The notes under the pieces are model-generated. The model had not been told where the DNA came from, searched no databases, and worked only from the letters and a program-made list of their open reading frames with translations. A DNA stretch of 64,000 nucleotides, from NCBI GenBank assembly GCA_015067025.1, contig SVNC01000003.1:1-64000 (forward strand). Reading direction: 5' to 3'. A program made the translations under genes and the position numbers. This document shows positions 1 through 12,060 of the stretch, piece by piece; the first letter of the stretch is position 1; every line of letters begins with the position of its first letter. This DNA comes from Oscillospiraceae bacterium. Lineage in GTDB: Bacteria; Bacillota; Clostridia; Oscillospirales; Ruminococcaceae.

Positions 1-2944
1 TGTAACCGTCAGCGGACGTATTTTTGTTCCAAGAGAGTACAAGGCTGTCGCTATACTTGGTAGGATTGCTAAAGCCTGTAATAGCTGATAACGTCAGCTT
101 GTCGACATAATTATCTTTATAGCTGTAATCGCAGTTTTTACAATCGTGCAGAGTATAACCCTGCTCTGCATAAGTGGGAGCTACTACTGTATCAGTGTAG
201 CTGTGACTTTTTTTAGCAATTCTTCCGTCGCTGTTCTTCCACGCAGCAAGGTCAGTAATTTCCGTTTCGCATATAGAATCTGCATAAAATTTACCACACG
301 AACATTTGTAATATGCCTTTACACCATAAGCAGTACAGGTAGCGTCCTTCTGTTCAATAAGGATGCCGGTATGATTATGCTTTTCCACAAGCAGTAATCT
401 GTTAGTTGATAAAGTGTTCTTATTATCAAATTTTATTGTCGGGTTCTTTCCTTTTACAAGCGTGTTATCACTGTCATACATTGCAAGGCAGATTATCACA
501 TCATCATCAAGCGTACCATTATATTCAAACAAAAACGCCTTTTCTGATTCATCCTGGAAAGTACCTTTTTCTATTCTGACAGGCTCACCGAAGGCTTCCA
601 GCTTATTCCCGTCCTTATCCGTAATTTCCGCACAAAGATCTATATTGAAAAATGCTGGAGCAAGTCCTGTGTTTTTTATGGTTACTTTCAGCTTGTTACC
701 GTTTCTTTTTGCCGATGTTACAGTGAAATTATAACCTAACCGATTATTCATTTCTTCTATAAGCTCTTTTTGTTCTCTATAAAATTCATAGCTATGACAG
801 CTATCCTGATCAAATGCATATATGGACAAATGTGAAATCTCTATAGTTTCACGAAAACGCTCAGGCGTCCATCTCAGATAATGTTTATCATAGTCCTTAA
901 CTATGCCCGCCTCTTCTGCAACTTCAGGCGTCAGCATCATTTTATACGGCAAAAAATTTTCGCCGATTACCGGTAAATTTGCTTTATAAGTCGGTCTTAA
1001 ATTCCATTCGTAGTTGTGAGATCCTATCAGTCCGTTAACACGCTTCGGGACACCAAGTGATAATGCGTAATCATACACTTCTCCATACGCACCCGAAGTA
1101 AGACAAAGCCAGGTTTTATCAAAAACTTCACTATAATACTTTATCATATCCTTCTGAATCTCAACGGAAGGCATCGCATTGCCGTTAAATGTAGAAGTAT
1201 GCCATTCGCCCCAATTTCCGAATGTGCTTATATCGATAAATTCAACACGTGGATCTCCGTCATAGCGTTCAGCGAGTGCAGATGCAAAATCCTTGCACGC
1301 CTGCAGGTATATAGGATCATCCCATTTAGGAAGGTCTAACTCAACTGAAGGATCGCTTACAAGAGTTGCACGTTCCTTCTTTGCTCCCTTATCATAAACC
1401 CACTGCGGAACAAAATCGTGTGCCTCTCCGTAATTATCGTGAGAACCCGAAAGATGTGAATATGGAAGAATCCTTATTCCATACGTCATTCCGTACTTTT
1501 CACAGGCCTCAAGCATATCATCTATAGATTCCCAGTTATACTTACCTTCATCTGGATTAAGTTCTTCCCATTTAGGCTCTCCGGTACAAATAGTTGACAT
1601 TTTCCAGGCGGTATTATTCATAGATCCGCCGATTCCGTAGGGATTGCTTGATTCGAACGCCCAAGGATTATATACTGTCATAACATACCCCTTATGTGGA
1701 TTAACAACGGGTGTGCCAGACACTTCCATATCATAATATATTGTTGACGACGTATCAAAATCCTTATAAGGATCTTCAACGATGCCTCCATTTGGTTTTG
1801 CGACTGAAAAAAGCTGTGCATATACAATTTCTGCAAGCATATCAGCACCGGATGCATTCATATGCAGTCCGTCAGTATAGTATTTTTTTGCTACCCTTGT
1901 AGTTTGCTCCATACAAAATTCCAGCCATGGTCTGTATAAATCAATAACTCCAACGTTATGCGTTATAGCCATTGCATCTATTTCTTTGCTAAACCATTTT
2001 TCAGTAAGTAGCGGATACTTCGTACAGTCACCCAGTTCACCCTGCTGTTTTACAAGGTAAACTGTCATTTCCTTTGCCTTTGCACGACAGATCATTTCTG
2101 TCATCCATGTAATATAATCCGAAGAATCAATCGCATCGGGATGCTCCTTATGCTGCTGCACATAGTCGTTGATTCCTACAGCCAAAAGAATGATATCGCC
2201 TTTTTTTCCATAGTGTTCAACGGTGGGAAATAACGAATCGTGCAGTGCCTTTGAAGTGATACCGCTTGCTGATATGTTACGTATATCGTACTTATTCATA
2301 TCAACGTAATTATGTAAATATTCTCCCCATCCACGCTTTGCATCAGACGGCACGTTGTAGTAGCTTGCAACTGTCGAATCACCACAAGTCCATATAGTAG
2401 GCTTTGTAGTTGTACCTGTTGACGTGAGCTGTATTTCAAGTGCACTTATTGAAAATTCGGTTCCTACGCCCGAGCTTGCATATATATTGAGTTGACCGTC
2501 AGTAACCGGAATAGTAAAGGTGTCAACCGCATTATTGCCTGTCATAAAGAAAAGCTGGGGTATCCCCTCTGCTTTAATTGTAGTTGAAGTGACATCACCT
2601 GTTGTAACCGTTATTTTATAAACGCCTTTCGGCAAATCAACATTAAATACATGATTAGGGACGTTTGAATTGAATCGCACTGCATCTGATAACGCCCCTA
2701 TACCACTTGCATCTACATTATCTACCGCAGCGGTATTTGCAAAACCGTATCCAACCTCCGAATCATAACCATCTTCAGCTGATACTCCTATATATCCTTT
2801 TTCAACTCCTGCCCCTCCGAAGTCAAACAGGAGTGTTTCTCCCACATTCAGAATTTCATTTTTCGCTTCTGCTGCCTGTGTTTTTAAAGGCAATAACGGA
2901 AAAATGAAAGCGACTGCGACAATTACTGCCAATATACGTTTCAT
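1..2944 (-). CDS. Secreted SGNH/GDSL hydrolase (rhamnogalacturonan acetylesterase-like) with C-terminal beta-galactosidase-like/DUF4832-like region; truncated at left edge
   Basis: Open reading frame on minus strand from ATG at 2944 with no stop to window start; N-term MKRILAVIVAVAFIFPLLPLKTQAAEA signal peptide; reads ...TIWTCGDSTVASYYN...GWGEYL... and ...VGINDYVQQ... (SGNH blocks), then ...NPHKGYVMTVYNPWAFESSNPYG.../...WGEWH... Absent from ORF track because it is open-ended. Confidence 0.8.
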   Translation of the reverse strand, partial: MKRILAVIVAVAFIFPLLPLKTQAAEAKNEILNVGETLLFDFGGAGVEKGYIGVSAEDGYDSEVGYGFANTAAVDNVDASGIGALSDAVRFNSNVPNHVFNVDLPKGVYKITVTTGDVTSTTIKAEGIPQLFFMTGNNAVDTFTIPVTDGQLNIYASSGVGTEFSISALEIQLTSTGTTTKPTIWTCGDSTVASYYNVPSDAKRGWGEYLHNYVDMNKYDIRNISASGITSKALHDSLFPTVEHYGKKGDIILLAVGINDYVQQHKEHPDAIDSSDYITWMTEMICRAKAKEMTVYLVKQQGELGDCTKYPLLTEKWFSKEIDAMAITHNVGVIDLYRPWLEFCMEQTTRVAKKYYTDGLHMNASGADMLAEIVYAQLFSVAKPNGGIVEDPYKDFDTSSTIYYDMEVSGTPVVNPHKGYVMTVYNPWAFESSNPYGIGGSMNNTAWKMSTICTGEPKWEELNPDEGKYNWESIDDMLEACEKYGMTYGIRILPYSHLSGSHDNYGEAHDFVPQWVYDKGAKKERATLVSDPSVELDLPKWDDPIYLQACKDFASALAERYDGDPRVEFIDISTFGNWGEWHTSTFNGNAMPSVEIQKDMIKYYSEVFDKTWLCLTSGAYGEVYDYALSLGVPKRVNGLIGSHNYEWNLRPTYKANLPVIGENFLPYKMMLTPEVAEEAGIVKDYDKHYLRWTPERFRETIEISHLSIYAFDQDSCHSYEFYREQKELIEEMNNRLGYNFTVTSAKRNGNKLKVTIKNTGLAPAFFNIDLCAEITDKDGNKLEAFGEPVRIEKGTFQDESEKAFLFEYNGTLDDDVIICLAMYDSDNTLVKGKNPTIKFDNKNTLSTNRLLLVEKHNHTGILIEQKDATCTAYGVKAYYKCSCGKFYADSICETEITDLAAWKNSDGRIAKKSHSYTDTVVAPTYAEQGYTLHDCKNCDYSYKDNYVDKLTLSAITGFSNPTKYSDSLVLSWNKNTSADGY

Positions 2945-3086
2945 ACTGATTTTCTCCTTTTGTTAGCATGTTAGTTGTAAAATATACCTGTATTATCCAC
3001 ACGTTGTGCGAACATAGTGACAAGCTGAGTTTTATTGTGTTATTACTAAAACGATTGTTACCAATTACAAAACCAATTGCAACAAA

Positions 3087-3115
3087 ATTATATCACATTA
3101 TTTTACAATGTGCAA
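3087..3115 (-). promoter_or_regulatory. Sigma-A-like promoter TTGCAC-17-TATAAT for the SGNH hydrolase gene
   Basis: Minus strand TTGCAC (3115-3110), 17-bp spacer, TATAAT (3092-3087). Confidence 0.7.
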
Positions 3116-3180
3116 CAGTTTTTGATGGATAAATCCTGTGATTTCAGTAGTTTTCAATACTTTTTGCACAACATAATTTC

Positions 3181-3468
3181 AGGGCGACTCATACGAGTCG
3201 CCCTCAGCGTGTAGACAAAGTCTTGTCTACACGCTGTCAGACGATGAAAAACGCACGCAGACGAGGAAGCCGTCCTGATAGGCGTACATAAAGTACGTTG
3301 AGGGACGGATGACGAAGTAAGCAAAAATGCTTTAGGGGAGCCGAAAACGGCTCCCCTAAACTTCTGTACATTAATTTTATACTTGCTCATAAAATTCGAA
3401 AAAAATTATGCATTTTTGCGGTGCGTGAGTTTGTCTTCAGTCTGACGGCGACTCATACGAGTCGCCCT
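3181..3468. repeat. Intergenic palindrome cluster: two copies of GGCGACTCATACGAGTCGCCCT bounding other hairpins
   Basis: Identical 22-mer at 3183-3204 and 3447-3468; hairpin CAGCGTGTAGACAA-AGTC-TTGTCTACACGCTG at 3205-3236; hairpin TTTAGGGGAGCCG-AAAA-CGGCTCCCCTAAA at 3331-3360. Confidence 0.85.
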
Positions 3469-3641
3469 CTTTCAATTTACTGATTGTTATTCATTTTAAG
3501 CCTTGATTATTCTATAAACAAAACATCTTTAAAGCCTGTTTTACTAAATCTCACAATATAGCCAAGCATCAGGCTTGTCAACTGCTTTTCCGAAAAACTC
3601 TATTACTTACATATAGAGTATTTTTCATATTCCTTTATTTT

Positions 3642-4193
3642 CTATATAAGTTTTTCAAAGCCGTAAATCCTTTTAAAGGCATATTTAAAGGAGATAGCTT
3701 CAACCGTTTTCTTATCGCTGTCCTTTATATAAGTTCCTTGCTTTATAAGCCAGTAATTCTGCCCATATTCATAAAGAGTAAGAGAGTCGCTTTCTGTAAA
3801 AACATATACGTTTTTGCAGGACAAAACGCTGTCGCCAAAGCTTATATCTTCCGCTTTTTCAGCATCTTCATACACTTTGAATTTGCTAAGATATTCCGAA
3901 AATTTTTCAGTATCAGTCACCTGAAAAGCATACTCTTTTATCGTTTCTTTGCACCCGCTCCCTATCGGAATATAAGCCGCCAGTAAATCGGCAGTATCCT
4001 TTCCGATAAGAACAGTATCAAGGATAGCAGTCTTTTCTTCCTCTGTAAACTCGGTTATAACATTCTGAAAAGATTCTTCCTTTACCCTTTCATTAAACAG
4101 ATAATTACACAGAAAAGCAAGACCTGTTACTATGAGCACAAGTATTACAACAGCTACAGTTACCTTTAAACAGCGTTTTTTCTTATCCGTCAT
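3642..4193 (-). CDS. Membrane-anchored hypothetical protein
   Basis: 183 aa ORF, single N-terminal TM helix, 1-bp spacing from ligA. Confidence 0.7.
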   Translation of the reverse strand: MTDKKKRCLKVTVAVVILVLIVTGLAFLCNYLFNERVKEESFQNVITEFTEEEKTAILDTVLIGKDTADLLAAYIPIGSGCKETIKEYAFQVTDTEKFSEYLSKFKVYEDAEKAEDISFGDSVLSCKNVYVFTESDSLTLYEYGQNYWLIKQGTYIKDSDKKTVEAISFKYAFKRIYGFEKLI

Positions 4194-6191
<1,998 letters not shown>

Positions 6192-6890
6192 TCAGTTTGC
6201 ATTTGATCCGTAATCATTTATTTTATCTATCGTATCGTCACTCGCCCCGATTACGTGGGTGTAGCTTTCGGGGATCTCGCCTACTATAATAGTTTCTGCT
6301 ATCAGAAAATCCGTGCTGACCGTTGTTTCTACAGTATAAAGCGGAATAAAGGAAACCGCAGTCACAGTCGTTTTCATAACAATTCTGTGCCGCGTCTGAT
6401 TTATACCTGCATCGGTAAATTCGCTTATAAACACAGCATTTGCATAGCCCTTCGGTTCTGAACGCATCTCCACTGCAGGTCCGGAACCCTGCAAAAACGG
6501 TATACCGATAAGTGTGCCTAAGGATAAATAAGTGGTATCCGTTCTGTTTTCCTTTAAGGTTTCGTTTATGACTGTCACAAGATCAGTTTTGAGTCTGTTT
6601 ATAAGAGGAGTGTTGCTTTTTACAGAGGTCACTCTGCCGTTTTCAGAGTAGGTAACCTCTACTAAATCGGAATACTCAATCCGTTCTTCGGCGGTATCAA
6701 GCTCTTCATTTATAGTTTTTAGTATAAGGTCTGTAATTACCGCTTCAGTCGTATATCTGCATATTCTTATAATATTCGGTCTTACGCTCGTATAGGTAAG
6801 CACTGCAACACCGATAAGTATAAAAGCCACACCTATAAGCTTTTTTCCGATTACTTTGCGAAGTTTTGATTTTCTGTCGTTATTTATCAT
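6192..6890 (-). CDS. yunB: Sporulation protein YunB
   Basis: 232 aa; GTLIGIPFLQGSGPAVEMRSEPKGYA and TVSTDFLIAETIIVGEIPESY as in YunB. Confidence 0.85.
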   Translation of the reverse strand: MINNDRKSKLRKVIGKKLIGVAFILIGVAVLTYTSVRPNIIRICRYTTEAVITDLILKTINEELDTAEERIEYSDLVEVTYSENGRVTSVKSNTPLINRLKTDLVTVINETLKENRTDTTYLSLGTLIGIPFLQGSGPAVEMRSEPKGYANAVFISEFTDAGINQTRHRIVMKTTVTAVSFIPLYTVETTVSTDFLIAETIIVGEIPESYTHVIGASDDTIDKINDYGSNAN

Positions 6891-6894
6891 AAAA

Positions 6895-6934
6895 CACCTG
6901 CTTTGCTCTTTTTACAAGATATTCAAAGCAGGTG
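6895..6934 (-). terminator. Intrinsic terminator downstream of M18 aminopeptidase
   Basis: CACCTGCTTTG ... CAAAGCAGGTG inverted repeat; T-rich flank on minus strand. Confidence 0.6.
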
Positions 6935-6950
6935 ATTTTTATGTTTTGCT

Positions 6951-8366
6951 TTATGCTAACTTATAGAAGGCTGAGAATGCCTTATAAGCCATATACACGT
7001 CGTTCTTTGCTGTAATTTCAAAGGGTGCGTGCATTGAAAGTACGGGAACGCCCACGTCAATCGTATCAATATTGAGGTTTGCGATATATGCCGCTACAGT
7101 TCCGCCGCCGCCGAAGTCAACCTTACCAAGCTCGCCTGTCTGCCATACTACGTTATTCTTATCAAGCATAGCGTGGATAAGTCCTACGTATTCAGCGTTA
7201 GCATCACTTGTGCCTGACTTTCCTCTTGCACCTGTATACTTTGTCACTACGATACCCTTATTCATATATGCACAGTTCTTTCGCTCATAGCCCTCAGGGA
7301 AGGTAGGATCAAAACCTGCATTTACGTCTGCTGAAAGGCACTTTGAGTTTGTCATTACCGTTCTGCCGTCACTGCCGCCGTTTTCTGCAAGATCGTAAAG
7401 GAAGAATTTAAGATAAGATGAGCAAAGACCGGTATTACCGTCACTGCCTGTTTCTTCCTTGTCTGTCAGCACACATACCGCTGTTTTATCAGGAGTACCC
7501 TTTATGTCAAGTAAGGCTGTAAAAGCTGTGTAGGAGCATACTCTGTCGTCCTGACCGTAGGCACCCACAAGGCTTCTGTCAAAGCCTACGTCACGGGATT
7601 TCATCGCAGGCACACATTCAAGCTCTGCACTTAAAAAGTCCTTTTCAACAACACCGTACTTTTCAAAAAGAATATTCATAAGATTAAGCTTTACCGCATC
7701 AGAGGTCTCATCCTCCTTGAAAGGACGAGAGCCGATAAGAATGTTAAGCTCTTCGCCTGTAATAAGCTTGTTTGCAGGACGCTTGTACTGCTCTTCTGCA
7801 AGGTGGGGTAAAAGGTCCGTTACAACAAAACAGGGATCTGCTTCATCTTCACCGATATTTACTGTAATGACTGTACCATCATTCTTTACAATTACACCAT
7901 GGAGTGATAAGGGAATAGCTGTCCACTGATACTTCTTGATGCCACCATAGTAATGAGTCTTGAAATAACCAAGCTCATCAGCCTCATAAAGAGGATTCTG
8001 CTTTAAATCTATACGGGGTGAATCAATGTGTGCAGCTGTGAGATTAACTCCGTTTGCAATATCCTGCTTACCGATAATTGCAAAGATTGCCGCTTTACCT
8101 CTGTTTACTGTGTAAACCTTGTCGCCTGCCTTATATTTTGCATTCTTATCAAAAAGCTTGAAACCTGCCTTTTCAGCCATTTCAACTGCTGTAGCACAAG
8201 CCTCTCTTTCAGTTTTGCCGTTATCTAAGAATTTCTTATAGCCTTCGCAGTACTTGTCAGCCTTTTTCTGCTCCGCGTCAGACATGATAAGAGTTGTGTG
8301 CTTCTTTGTATAAAAAAGCTTTTCCTTAAGTTCCTCTGCCTTTGATTTTTTTGTTTCCTTTGCCAT
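6951..8366 (-). CDS. M18 family aminopeptidase
   Basis: TAAHIDSPRIDLK, DKEETGSDGN, STDANAE-type motifs; start trimmed to MAKETKK by AAAGGA RBS. Confidence 0.93.
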   Translation of the reverse strand: MAKETKKSKAEELKEKLFYTKKHTTLIMSDAEQKKADKYCEGYKKFLDNGKTEREACATAVEMAEKAGFKLFDKNAKYKAGDKVYTVNRGKAAIFAIIGKQDIANGVNLTAAHIDSPRIDLKQNPLYEADELGYFKTHYYGGIKKYQWTAIPLSLHGVIVKNDGTVITVNIGEDEADPCFVVTDLLPHLAEEQYKRPANKLITGEELNILIGSRPFKEDETSDAVKLNLMNILFEKYGVVEKDFLSAELECVPAMKSRDVGFDRSLVGAYGQDDRVCSYTAFTALLDIKGTPDKTAVCVLTDKEETGSDGNTGLCSSYLKFFLYDLAENGGSDGRTVMTNSKCLSADVNAGFDPTFPEGYERKNCAYMNKGIVVTKYTGARGKSGTSDANAEYVGLIHAMLDKNNVVWQTGELGKVDFGGGGTVAAYIANLNIDTIDVGVPVLSMHAPFEITAKNDVYMAYKAFSAFYKLA

Positions 8367-8397
8367 TTTGAAAACCATCCTTTCTTAAATTTAAGAT

Positions 8398-8997
8398 TTA
8401 TTTTTCATTATATAATTTACAGTAAACCTCATAAGCATTACTGATCTTATCCACGTAATGTGCCGTGTCGGATTTAGGTATTTTTATAAGCTTGCCGTTT
8501 TCCGAATATTCGCTGTTTTCAAGCCATGCACTTACACTGCCGTTACCTGCGTGATATGCCGCCGCAATTTCTGTAAGTCCTCCGCCGAATTCGTCAGACA
8601 AGTATTTCAGCAGATAACAACCGTAACGGATGTTTGTTTTCGCTTCATACATACTGTCAAAGCTTATTTCGGGGTCGTTTTCTTCATCAAGTCTGTAGCG
8701 TATCCACTCAAAGGTTTCAGGCATTATCTGCATAAGTCCTCTTGCTCCAAGATAGGACTCTGCCTTTTCATCAAAACCGCTTTCAGTCTTTATAAACGCA
8801 TACACAAGAAAACTGTCAAGTCCGTACTCTTTACTGTACTGCATAACGTACTGGTGATATTTCAGCGGATGCGTTTCTCTTTGAAATCTGTCCACACCGT
8901 AACTGATACCGAAAAATGCAAGTACCGCAAGCACTGCAACGAGAAGTATCGCTACCGCGATTTTTGTTTTGCTGTTTTTCTTTCTTCTTGTTCTCAT
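8398..8997 (-). CDS. Lytic transglycosylase (SLT domain), membrane anchored
   Basis: YAFIKTESGFDEKAESYLGARGLMQIMPET; N-terminal TM. Confidence 0.92.
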   Translation of the reverse strand: MRTRRKKNSKTKIAVAILLVAVLAVLAFFGISYGVDRFQRETHPLKYHQYVMQYSKEYGLDSFLVYAFIKTESGFDEKAESYLGARGLMQIMPETFEWIRYRLDEENDPEISFDSMYEAKTNIRYGCYLLKYLSDEFGGGLTEIAAAYHAGNGSVSAWLENSEYSENGKLIKIPKSDTAHYVDKISNAYEVYCKLYNEK

Positions 8998-9590
8998 ATA
9001 CCTCTTTTAATCTGCCGAGCTATTTCTTCAGCCTTTTTCTGAAGTACGTCAGCAGTATCATTATTTTCTATGCAAAAGCTGCTTTTTTCTTTATAAAAGC
9101 TCTTGTCGTGCTGGGATGAAAGACGGCTTTCTGCCGCTTCTTCCGATATATTGTCCCTTGCCATAATACGCTTTACCGAAAGCTCTTTGTCACACACAAC
9201 GCTTACTACGCCATCACAGATAAAATCTATCCCGCTTTCAAAAAGGGTCGGTGCGTCAAGCAGTACGTAATTGTTATCTGTATTTTCTATCCCTTTTATT
9301 ACTCTGTAGGATATAAAAGGATAAATAGTATCATTCAGCAGTTTAAGCTTTTCTTTATCACTGAACACTATTGAGCCGAGCTTTTTTCTGTCAAGAGTGC
9401 CATCGGGATTTAAAACCCCGTCAAATTTTTCTGCAATTTCTTTAAGGCAGGCAGTTCCCTTTTCGGTAACCTCTCTCGCCACCATATCGCAGTTTATGAC
9501 TTCAAAGCCGTTTTCTTTAAAAACTTCGCTTACTGTAGTCTTTCCTGCACCTGACATACCTGTAAGACCATATATTTTCTTACTGTTCAA
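8994..9590 (-). CDS. coaE: Dephospho-CoA kinase
   Basis: GLTGMSGAGKTTVSEVF P-loop, LLDAPTLFESG; 4-bp overlap with SLT gene. Confidence 0.93.
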   Translation of the reverse strand: MNSKKIYGLTGMSGAGKTTVSEVFKENGFEVINCDMVAREVTEKGTACLKEIAEKFDGVLNPDGTLDRKKLGSIVFSDKEKLKLLNDTIYPFISYRVIKGIENTDNNYVLLDAPTLFESGIDFICDGVVSVVCDKELSVKRIMARDNISEEAAESRLSSQHDKSFYKEKSSFCIENNDTADVLQKKAEEIARQIKRGI

Positions 9591-9602
9591 AATATCACCA
9601 CT

Positions 9603-10616
9603 TTAAAGTTTTATGACGTTGAATGCCGCCGCACGAAGCAGTCTGTTATAAACCGCCGTTCCCACTCCCTTTTTCTCAGGACATCGTACGTAGGCTATGT
9701 CAGCACCAAGCTCATCTGTACGACGAAGCACCGCAAAAAGATTATGTGCCTGCTCTTCGGCAGTAATGCCGTAGCTCATCGTTTTTACTTTTATATCCTT
9801 TTCGTTTCCGAAAATGACACCGTAGAGGTTTTCTTCTTCCCTGCTGTTAAGAAAATCAGCAAAGGCTTTGTCATTATCCGTTTCTACTATTACTATTTTC
9901 GCTTTTGGAGAATAATGCTTATATTTTACACCGGGAGAAATAACCTTTTCGTTTTCCATAGGCTTTGCAAACACGTTTTTATCAGTTTCGACTTCGCAAA
10001 AGCGACTCAGCATCTCTTCTGTCACAGCACCGGGACGGAGTATTTTTACGCCCTTGCCGTTATCGGTAAAGCAGATCACTGTACTTTCTACTCCCTTTTC
10101 ACACTCACCGCCATCTATGATAAGCGGTATCCTGCCGTTCATATCCTGAAAAACGTGTGTGGCGGAAGTAGGACTGGGACTGCCCGAAAGATTTGCTGAG
10201 GGTGCCGCCAAAGGAAATCCGCACATCTCAATAAGATTTAACGTATCCTCGTTATCAGGCATACGTACTGCCACCGTATCAAGTCCGCCGCTCGTGGTAT
10301 CCGGAACTATGTCCTTCTTAGGAAAAATCATAGTCAGCGGTCCACTCCAGAAATTATCCGCAAGTATAAGTGCCAAGGGCGGAATTTCTCTTACGGAATT
10401 TTTAAGCATCGTAAGACTGCTGATATGGATTATAAGCGGATTATCCTGGGGTCTTCCTTTTGCTTCAAATATCTTTGCACAGGCGTTACTGTCATAGGCG
10501 TTTGCCGCAAGACCGTATACCGTTTCTGTTGGGATGCCGACTACCTCTCCGTTTTTTATAAGCTCTGCCGCCTTTTTCAGCGTTTCCATAGACGGCTTTA
10601 AAACTTCTGTTACCAA
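9603..10616 (-). CDS. ywlC: L-threonylcarbamoyladenylate synthase (Sua5/YwlC/TsaC)
   Basis: GEVVGIPTETVYGLAANA, KGRPQDNPLIIHI, SPGVKYKHYSPKA; long Sua5-type C-terminus. Confidence 0.93.
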   Translation of the reverse strand: MVTEVLKPSMETLKKAAELIKNGEVVGIPTETVYGLAANAYDSNACAKIFEAKGRPQDNPLIIHISSLTMLKNSVREIPPLALILADNFWSGPLTMIFPKKDIVPDTTSGGLDTVAVRMPDNEDTLNLIEMCGFPLAAPSANLSGSPSPTSATHVFQDMNGRIPLIIDGGECEKGVESTVICFTDNGKGVKILRPGAVTEEMLSRFCEVETDKNVFAKPMENEKVISPGVKYKHYSPKAKIVIVETDNDKAFADFLNSREEENLYGVIFGNEKDIKVKTMSYGITAEEQAHNLFAVLRRTDELGADIAYVRCPEKKGVGTAVYNRLLRAAAFNVIKL

Positions 10617-10625
10617 TATATCACC

Positions 10626-11702
10626 TTAATTTTCATTACTTGCCGCAAGCTTTGCCGCTCTGTCTGCGATTGCCAGTGCCTCGAACACTTCGTCGCAATC
10701 GCCGTTAAGCATTGCTTCAAGCTTATATAACGTTAGTCCTATTCTGTGGTCTGTGACACGGCTCTGAGGATAATTATAGGTTCTTATTCTTTCAGAACGG
10801 TCACCCGTACCTACCTGGATTTTTCTCTCTGCCGCGATCTTACTTGTCTGCTCGTTCAGTTTAGCTTCATAAAGCTTACTGTAAAGCATCTTCATAGCTT
10901 TGTCCTTGTTCTTGTGCTGGCTTCTTTCTTCCTGACATTCAACCACAACACCTGTGGGATGATGAATAATGCGGATAGCAGATTCCGTCTTGTTGATATG
11001 CTGACCACCTGCACCGCTCGAACGGAAGGTCTGAAACTCTAAATCAGCAGGATTTATTTCCACGTCCACCTCTTCAACTTCAGGAAGTACCGCTACCGTT
11101 ATGGTTGAAGTGTGAATTCGTCCCTGAGTTTCCGTTTCGGGTACTCTTTGTACTCTGTGTACGCCGCTTTCATATTTAAGCTTTGCATAAGCACCGTCAC
11201 CTTCAACAGAAAAGCTGATTTCCTTATATCCGCCAAGTTCTGTGGGGTTTGCGTTTATCACTTCCATCTTCCAACCCTTAAGCTGTGCGTACATGGTGTA
11301 CATTCTGTAAAGAGAGTTTGCAAAGAGTGCCGCTTCATCACCGCCTGCACCGCCTCGAATTTCAATAATTACGTTCTTGTCGTCGTCAGGATCTTTAGGT
11401 AAAAGCAGAATTTTAAGCTCTTCGGTATACTGTTCGATAAGAGCTTTATTTTCATCGTACTGTTGCTGTACCATTTCCTTGAAGTCCTTATCAAGTCCGC
11501 CCTCTGAAAGCATTGACTTTGCCTCTTCATAATCGTCATTTGCAGCCTTGTATTCTCTGTACTTATCAATTATGGGAGTAAGGTTTTTAAGCTCCTTCAT
11601 AAGATTTTTGTACTGCTCCTGATCATTTATAACGTTTATATCAGTAAGCTTTTCATTTATCTCATCAAATCGGATTTCCATTCCCTTTAATTTATCAATC
11701 AT
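10626..11702 (-). CDS. prfA: Peptide chain release factor 1
   Basis: RSSGAGGQHINKTESA; start chosen at MIDKLKGM with CAGGAGAAT RBS rather than 11747. Confidence 0.96.
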   Translation of the reverse strand: MIDKLKGMEIRFDEINEKLTDINVINDQEQYKNLMKELKNLTPIIDKYREYKAANDDYEEAKSMLSEGGLDKDFKEMVQQQYDENKALIEQYTEELKILLLPKDPDDDKNVIIEIRGGAGGDEAALFANSLYRMYTMYAQLKGWKMEVINANPTELGGYKEISFSVEGDGAYAKLKYESGVHRVQRVPETETQGRIHTSTITVAVLPEVEEVDVEINPADLEFQTFRSSGAGGQHINKTESAIRIIHHPTGVVVECQEERSQHKNKDKAMKMLYSKLYEAKLNEQTSKIAAERKIQVGTGDRSERIRTYNYPQSRVTDHRIGLTLYKLEAMLNGDCDEVFEALAIADRAAKLAASNEN

Positions 11703-11718
11703 TTCTATTCTCCTGTTT

Positions 11719-11913
11719 TTACTCTTGTTCTGTTTCAGCTGAAACAACAGATTTTATTTTTTTCTCACACTTTGATCTGGGTGTCATAAATTCTCTGCCG
11801 CATCCCGTACATCTGAGCTTAAAATCCGCTCCTATACGAAGTACTAACATATCCTTTGAGCCGCAAGGGTGCTCCTTTTTCATCTTAAGGATATCTCCTA
11901 CCTTTATATCCAT
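11719..11913 (-). CDS. DUF951-like small protein
   Basis: 64 aa MDIKVGDILKMKKEHPCGSKDMLVLRIGADFKLRCTGCGREFMTPRSKCEK. Confidence 0.85.
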   Translation of the reverse strand: MDIKVGDILKMKKEHPCGSKDMLVLRIGADFKLRCTGCGREFMTPRSKCEKKIKSVVSAETEQE

Positions 11914-12060
11914 TGTTTCATCTCCTGTCTGTTAATCATATTCCATATTATTTTACCACATTTTCTATAGTTTTTCAATCTTTAAACTATATTTTATGAA
12001 AAAATTAGCAGGTTTTAAAATTTTTTGACGACAGATAATAAAAGAAAAAGGAGAATTTTT

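Noticed and set aside
3154-3390. 78-aa minus-strand ORF
   Set aside because: Runs through the palindrome cluster; composition dictated by hairpins, no RBS seen.
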